Positions 7,021-11,040 of a stretch of DNA of 11,040 nt are shown one piece after another. Below the pieces are notes generated by a model. The model made no database searches. It was not told where the DNA came from and saw only the letters and a list, made by a program, of their open reading frames with translations. The DNA is from DSXH01 sp964532065 (GTDB lineage: Bacteria > Bacteroidota > Ignavibacteria > Ignavibacteriales > Melioribacteraceae). The translations under genes were made by a program, and so were the position numbers. Location: NCBI GenBank assembly GCA_964532065.1, contig CAZHHG010000088.1, positions 1 through 11,040 of the forward strand. Reading direction: 5' to 3'. Numbering within the stretch: the first letter of the stretch is position 1; every line of letters begins with the position of its first letter.

Positions 7021-10000
7021 ATGACCAGATCAAAAAAACAGAACATAGATTCGGTATTTGAATTAAAAGAACGGGCAAAGGAATTAAACTGCCTCTATAC
7101 CGTTGAGAGCAGTCTTAACCGTTCGGATATTTCTCTTCATGAAGCTTTCGATACCGTTATTAAAGCGATTCCGCCTGCATTTCAATATCCTGAACTCTGC
7201 TGTGCAAAATTGACTTACGGAGATATTGTTTATTTGTCGGGTGAATTCGAAGAAACTAAATGGGTCCTTTCCTCAGATATAATTGTTCAAGAACAGAAAG
7301 TTGCTACTTTATCGGTCTTTTATATTAAGGAGATCCACAAACCGAAAAACGGCCTTTTTCTAAAAGAAGAGAAACGTCTGCTTGATACTGTTGCAGAAAG
7401 ACTGGGTCATTTCATACTTCATCAAAAACTAAAAGTAGTTTTTAAAGAATACAAAACCATTAAAGAGAGGATACACGGAACTTCAAAACCGGAATGGCGT
7501 GTGGTCCTTGATATGATCCGGAAAACAGATCCTAATCTTTTCATAAGCCTTATGAGAAAGATGCTTCATCTACTCTGCTGGAAAGGTGTTGAAGAAGCCG
7601 AAATGCTTATGAAGCATACAAGTATTGCAAGACGTGCAGGTGAAGAGGATTCTTCATATGATGAAAACAGGCCGCTTAAAGTAAAAAAGATTGTCGATTA
7701 TGATCAGTATGTTGAAACTATTCAGAGACTGGCAGATGAAAATCTCCCCGATGATGTTATTCTTAGCAGAATCCAGAAATGGATTCAGGAAGATAAATCG
7801 AGTTCTCTCGTAAAAGTTGTTGAGAGTCAGGATACTTCTTTAACCGAAATTGCCGATGCTATAAGAAAGTACTATCACATGGCACCGGAAAAATTTGAAT
7901 TACCTCCATCTACTGTAAAGGGACTCCGTGTTTCTCTGCTCCGCAGGTTCTTCACGGAACAATTAGATTATATCAGCATTGCAAAGGAGTATGTAAAGCT
8001 GACGGATTTTTACCGGCTGATAGATAAAATGATCTTTCCTCCTGGAAGTCACGGGAAACTCGGCGGGAAGAGTGCCGGAATATTTCTGGCGTATCATATA
8101 CTTCAACAGGAAGCCGGGAATAATGAATTGCTGCGCGATGTTAGAACTCCAAAGACCTGGTTTATTACATCCGATGCGGTTCTCTATTTTATGCAGTATA
8201 ATAACCTGGAAGAGGTTTTTGAACAGAAGTATAAGGAAGTTGATGAGATAAGAATTGAATATCCCCACATAGTTCATTTATTTAAGAACTCTGAATTCCC
8301 TCCCGATATTTTGAAAGGATTATCGGTTGCGCTTGACGACCTCGGCGATAATCCGCTCGTTGTTAGAAGTTCAAGTCTGTTAGAAGACCAAATGGGTGCC
8401 GCATTCTCGGGAAAATATAAAAGCCTGTTCCTTGCAAATCAGGGAACGAAACCCCAGAGACTAATTGCATTGATGGATGCTATTGCGGAAGTATATGCTT
8501 CTACATTCAGTCCTGACCCGATTGAATACCGTTCTGAAAGAGGTTTACTGGATTTTCACGAAGAAATGGGCGTGATGATTCAGGAAGTGGTTGGAGAAAA
8601 AGTTGGTGATTACTTCCTCCCCGCATTTGCGGGAGTTGCATTCAGTAATAATGAATTCCGATGGTCTCCAAGAATCAAGCGCGAAGACGGACTCGTAAGA
8701 ATTGTTGCAGGCCTGGGCACAAGAGCAGTAGACAGACTAAGCGACGATTACCCTGTACTTGTATCCCCCGGTCAGCCGAAACTGAAAATAAATATTTCGC
8801 CTGATGAAATGTTCCGCTATTCACCCAAGAAGATTGATGTTATTAACCTGAAAACCAATGACTTTGAAACTATATCAATTCATAAGCTGCTTAAACACTG
8901 CGGACATAAGTACCCGTCCTTCGATAAAGTATTTTCTGTAATTCAGGGAACTATGATCCGTCAACCGATGACATATCAGATAGAAGATTCCAAAGCCGAG
9001 TACCTTGTTACTTTCGATGGATTAGTTACAAAAACAGATTTCTTAAAGAAAGTAGACGCCATTCTCAAAGTTCTGCAGGAGAAAATGAAAACTCCTGTCG
9101 ATATAGAATTCGCTAGTAACGGAAATGATTTCTACCTGCTTCAGTGCCGGCCTCAGAGTTTTCACGGTGAAACCACTTCAGATCCTATTCCCCGGGATGT
9201 GCAAACCGATCGTGTCGTTTTTTCTGCCAACCGGTATATTTCAAACGGCAAAGTTCCTGAAATCTCCCATATAGTTTATGTAGATCCGCAAAAGTATACT
9301 GAACTTGCCGACAGGAATAAAATGCTTCAGGTTGGTCGGGCTATTGGGAAATTGAATAAACTACTACCAAAAAGAAAATTTATTTTAATGGGTCCGGGCA
9401 GATGGGGAAGCAGGGGTGATATTAAACTTGGTGTTAGTGTTACGTATTCCGATATTAATAATACTGCGATGCTTATCGAAATAGCGCGCAAAAAAGGGAA
9501 TTATGTACCTGATCTCTCTTTCGGTACTCACTTTTTCCAGGATCTTGTTGAAGCAAATATAAGGTATCTTCCGCTTTACCCCGATGACGATGGGATAATT
9601 TTTAATTCCGCATTTTTAAACAATTCTAAAAATATTTTCCCTGAACTTGTTAGTGAGTATAGTCATTTGTCTGATACAGTCAGAGTAATTGATATTCCCG
9701 AAATGACAGACGGTTATATTTTAAGGGTGCTTGTTAATGCGGAAATTGATGAAGCGATGGGAATCTTCATGCATCCTTCTTCAGAAAAGTTATCGGATAG
9801 GGATATTAAAAGCAGTTTCGAGATTCATTCCAGCGACCACTGGCGGTGGCGTATGAAAATGGCCGAAAAAATTGCTTCGGAGCTAGACGGCGCCAGGTTC
9901 GGTGTTAAAGGGCTTTATGTCTTCGGAAGTACTAAGAATGCCGTTTCCGGACCGGAGAGTGATGTGGACCTTATAGTTCATATCGATAAAAAGAAATGCG

Positions 10001-10209
10001 ATACAAATCTTTTGAGTGTCTGGTTTGAAGGGTGGAGTTTATGTCTGAGCGAAATAAATTATCTGAGAACCGGTCATAAATCAAACGGATTGCTCGATGT
10101 TCATTTTGTAACAGACGAGCAGATAAAAAATAAAGACGGCTTTGCATCGAAAATCGATGCTGTAACGGATGCTGCCCGGTCGCTCAAATTGAAAAGTAGT
10201 CTGCTTTAG
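7021..10209 (+). CDS. GAF-like / PEP-synthase-type ATP-grasp / nucleotidyltransferase fusion protein
   Basis: A 1062-residue cytoplasmic protein of unassigned function; databases would probably call it a PEP/pyruvate-binding (PPDK_N) protein. Residues 11-135 look like a small GAF-type sensor (LKERAKELNCLY, IPPAFQYPE, LLDTVAERLG). Residues 150-300 are mostly helical. The ATP-grasp part of PEP synthase/PPDK spans about 330-715: LGGKSAG (347-353), VVRSSS (447-452), AFSGKY (461-466) and IEF...LLQCRP (695-711). The phosphohistidine domain (TGGxxSH) and the PEP-binding barrel of true PEP synthase are absent. In their place is a domain with ILMGPGRWGSRGD (788-800), LGVSVTYSDI and GTHFFQDLVEA (835-845). 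Residues 940-1062 form a nucleotidyltransferase fold: FGS (968-970), DVD (981-983) and a third acid, Asp1026 in LLDVHFV. The ATG has GGAG ten bases upstream. Phosphotransfer and nucleotidyl transfer are both plausible, but substrates are unknown. Confidence 0.85.
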   Translation: MTRSKKQNIDSVFELKERAKELNCLYTVESSLNRSDISLHEAFDTVIKAIPPAFQYPELCCAKLTYGDIVYLSGEFEETKWVLSSDIIVQEQKVATLSVFYIKEIHKPKNGLFLKEEKRLLDTVAERLGHFILHQKLKVVFKEYKTIKERIHGTSKPEWRVVLDMIRKTDPNLFISLMRKMLHLLCWKGVEEAEMLMKHTSIARRAGEEDSSYDENRPLKVKKIVDYDQYVETIQRLADENLPDDVILSRIQKWIQEDKSSSLVKVVESQDTSLTEIADAIRKYYHMAPEKFELPPSTVKGLRVSLLRRFFTEQLDYISIAKEYVKLTDFYRLIDKMIFPPGSHGKLGGKSAGIFLAYHILQQEAGNNELLRDVRTPKTWFITSDAVLYFMQYNNLEEVFEQKYKEVDEIRIEYPHIVHLFKNSEFPPDILKGLSVALDDLGDNPLVVRSSSLLEDQMGAAFSGKYKSLFLANQGTKPQRLIALMDAIAEVYASTFSPDPIEYRSERGLLDFHEEMGVMIQEVVGEKVGDYFLPAFAGVAFSNNEFRWSPRIKREDGLVRIVAGLGTRAVDRLSDDYPVLVSPGQPKLKINISPDEMFRYSPKKIDVINLKTNDFETISIHKLLKHCGHKYPSFDKVFSVIQGTMIRQPMTYQIEDSKAEYLVTFDGLVTKTDFLKKVDAILKVLQEKMKTPVDIEFASNGNDFYLLQCRPQSFHGETTSDPIPRDVQTDRVVFSANRYISNGKVPEISHIVYVDPQKYTELADRNKMLQVGRAIGKLNKLLPKRKFILMGPGRWGSRGDIKLGVSVTYSDINNTAMLIEIARKKGNYVPDLSFGTHFFQDLVEANIRYLPLYPDDDGIIFNSAFLNNSKNIFPELVSEYSHLSDTVRVIDIPEMTDGYILRVLVNAEIDEAMGIFMHPSSEKLSDRDIKSSFEIHSSDHWRWRMKMAEKIASELDGARFGVKGLYVFGSTKNAVSGPESDVDLIVHIDKKKCDTNLLSVWFEGWSLCLSEINYLRTGHKSNGLLDVHFVTDEQIKNKDGFASKIDAVTDAARSLKLKSSLL

Positions 10210-10262
10210 TTTAATCGGTTTTTGTATTAAATAATTTTTTAAAAAGAATTTTTATTGAATCG

Positions 10263-10293
10263 TTTGCGTAATCATTAATATTTATTATTTTGC
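10263..10293 (+). promoter_or_regulatory. Bacteroidetes-like promoter of the his operon
   Basis: TTTG (10263-10266) and TATTTTGC (10286-10293) are separated by 19 bases. The predicted start of transcription, near 10298, is only a few bases before the leader-peptide ATG at 10302. The 92 bases between the previous gene and the leader are very AT-rich and hold no convincing terminator. Confidence 0.45.
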
Positions 10294-10301
10294 GCATCAA
10301 A

Positions 10302-10376
10302 ATGGAAAAGAACTTAAACATACTGCACCATCTCCATCATTGGATAAATCCTCAGAGAGGCGCCGGTATTCTTTAA
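10302..10376 (+). CDS. hisL: his operon leader peptide
   Basis: A 24-codon reading frame starting MEKNLNIL, then HHLHHW with four His codons in five positions (10326-10340), ending RGAGIL and TAA. It is followed within 22 bases by an intrinsic terminator and then hisG, the standard arrangement of a ribosome-mediated histidine attenuator. When charged tRNA-His is scarce the ribosome would stall on the His codons, leaving 10363-10371 free to form the antiterminator. When it is plentiful the ribosome reaches the stop codon, covers that segment and lets the terminator form. No Shine-Dalgarno precedes the ATG (the upstream bases are GCGCATCAAA), and the promoter candidate suggests an almost leaderless message. 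The sequence is unrelated to E. coli HisL except for the His run. The histidine run, position and competing hairpins together make this a firm call. Confidence 0.9.
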   Translation: MEKNLNILHHLHHWINPQRGAGIL

Positions 10377-10419
10377 ATAAACGAAATAATTTTAGATAAA
10401 AAACCCCGGCGAGTACCGG
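10363..10419 (+). promoter_or_regulatory. Antiterminator pairing of the his attenuator
   Basis: CCGGTATTC (10363-10371, in the last codons of the leader peptide) can pair with GAGTACCGG (10411-10419, the loop and 3' arm of the terminator) in a 9-bp helix with one G-U wobble. This excludes the terminator stem. A second, shorter alternative pairs CGCCGG (10361-10366) with CCGGCG (10406-10411) in the terminator 5' arm and loop. In both cases the leader strand lies where a ribosome at the stop codon would cover it. Confidence 0.75.
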
Positions 10420-10427
10420 GGTTTTTT
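10398..10427 (+). terminator. his attenuator terminator
   Basis: CCCCGG (10404-10409) and CCGGGG (10416-10421) form a GC-only 6-bp stem around a CGAGTA loop. The stem can be extended by six A-U pairs, because AAAAAA precedes it and TTTTTT follows. The U-tract (10422-10427) makes it a strong intrinsic terminator placed 16 bases before the hisG ATG, so it must be bypassed for hisG expression. Confidence 0.92.
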
Positions 10428-10443
10428 GTTTTATGGAGATCTT

Positions 10444-11040
10444 ATGATTAACGGAAGTCTAAAACTTGCTATCCAGAAAAACGGAAGGTTAACCGAAAAG
10501 TCCCTGTCTTTACTTAGAAACTGCGGACTGGAAATCGAAGATTATTCCGAGAGATTGATTATATCTGCCCGGAATTATTCACTCGATATTCTTTTCCTGA
10601 GGGATGACGATATTCCGGAATATGTACACGACGGTGTATCGGATATCGGTATTGTAGGCGAGGATGTTCTTTACGAAAAAGAATCCGATGTTCAGATTAT
10701 CAGGAAACTCGGATACGGCAAATGTAATCTCTCTATTGCTTCTCCGGAAGGAGTGAAAATGAATAGTATAAATGAACTGGGCGGAAAAAGAATTGCAACA
10801 TCGTTCCCAAATATTTTGAAAGGTTTTTTAAAGGAAAATGGAATAAGTGCTCAGGTGGTTGAAATAAGCGGTTCAGTGGAAATTACACCATCTTTGGGTG
10901 TGGCAGACATTATTTTCGATCTTGTTTCTACCGGGAACACATTGAAGTTTAATAAACTGAAAAAAGCGTTTGATGTGTATTCGTTTGAGTCGGTTTTGAT
11001 TGCTAATAATAATGTGAATAACGATCCTAAAAAAATGTAC
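10444..11040 (+). CDS. hisG: ATP phosphoribosyltransferase (HisG), 3' truncated by the window
   Basis: First enzyme of histidine biosynthesis, joining ATP and PRPP to give phosphoribosyl-ATP in the cytoplasm. The first 199 residues are present and the frame is open at the window end. The N-terminus LKLAIQKNGRLTEKS, the segment LRDDDIPEYVHDGVSDIGIVGEDVL (52-76) and the PRPP-binding loop GVADIIFDLVSTGNTL (152-167) are diagnostic. The IQKxGRL and DDDIP segments resemble the long, E. coli-type HisG rather than the short form that needs HisZ. The regulatory C-terminal domain would lie beyond the window, so this remains to be confirmed. GGAG (10435-10438) is five bases before the ATG and just after the attenuator U-tract. 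It is probably the first gene of a his operon controlled by the upstream leader. Confidence 0.96.
   Translation, partial: MINGSLKLAIQKNGRLTEKSLSLLRNCGLEIEDYSERLIISARNYSLDILFLRDDDIPEYVHDGVSDIGIVGEDVLYEKESDVQIIRKLGYGKCNLSIASPEGVKMNSINELGGKRIATSFPNILKGFLKENGISAQVVEISGSVEITPSLGVADIIFDLVSTGNTLKFNKLKKAFDVYSFESVLIANNNVNNDPKKMY

Noticed and set aside
7963..8277. Minus-strand 104-codon reading frame inside the large fusion gene
   Set aside because: It lies antisense to the conserved ATP-grasp region and shows no recognisable domain or motif; a shadow of the real gene.
7021..10209. Phosphoenolpyruvate synthase (ppsA) or rifampicin phosphotransferase
   Set aside because: The ATP-grasp part matches, but the phosphohistidine TGGxxSH motif needed by both enzymes is absent and the PEP-binding barrel is missing.
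10230..10256. AT-only inverted repeat after the fusion gene as a terminator
   Set aside because: It contains only A-T pairs with no GC core, in a generally AT-rich stretch; too weak to call.

Overview
The window is about 11 kb of AT-rich bacterial chromosome with densely packed genes on both strands. The likely source is a member of the Bacteroidetes/Ignavibacteria/Chlorobi (FCB) side of the tree. This rests on four intergenic regions that carry a TTTG box 19-22 bases upstream of a TATTTT box, resembling the TTTG / TAnnTTTG promoters of Bacteroidetes, and on the general look of the proteins. It is an inference; no rRNA or other phylogenetic marker is present.

Layout: (1) bases 1-926 hold the C-terminal part of a PAS/histidine-kinase protein whose 5' end lies outside the window. 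(2) A leftward block follows: a small PGPGW-type membrane protein (913-1128) that overlaps the kinase tail to tail, a lysozyme-like protein with a C-terminal peptidoglycan-binding-like segment (1156-1941), and a secreted prolyl oligopeptidase (1992-4103). (3) A 100-base divergent region separates the peptidase from galT (4204-5253). (4) A Glu/Leu/Phe/Val-type glutamate dehydrogenase (5448-6734) has its own promoter candidate and a very clear terminator. (5) A 1062-residue multidomain protein (7021-10209) combines an N-terminal GAF-like sensor, a helical linker, a PEP-synthase/PPDK-type ATP-grasp, a conserved 'GPGRWGS' domain in place of the phosphohistidine and PEP-binding domains, and a C-terminal nucleotidyltransferase domain. 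(6) The window ends in hisG, preceded by a complete his attenuator: a 24-codon leader peptide with four His codons, a competing antiterminator pairing and a strong terminator.

Most genes are ordinary metabolism: galactose/UDP-sugar interconversion, glutamate/ammonia metabolism, histidine biosynthesis and peptide degradation. They appear to be separate transcription units rather than one pathway. The two items most worth attention are the ATP-grasp/nucleotidyltransferase fusion, whose function cannot be assigned from sequence, and the his leader, which has no Shine-Dalgarno and whose predicted transcript starts only a few bases before its ATG. No mobile element, CRISPR array, tRNA or rRNA was seen.
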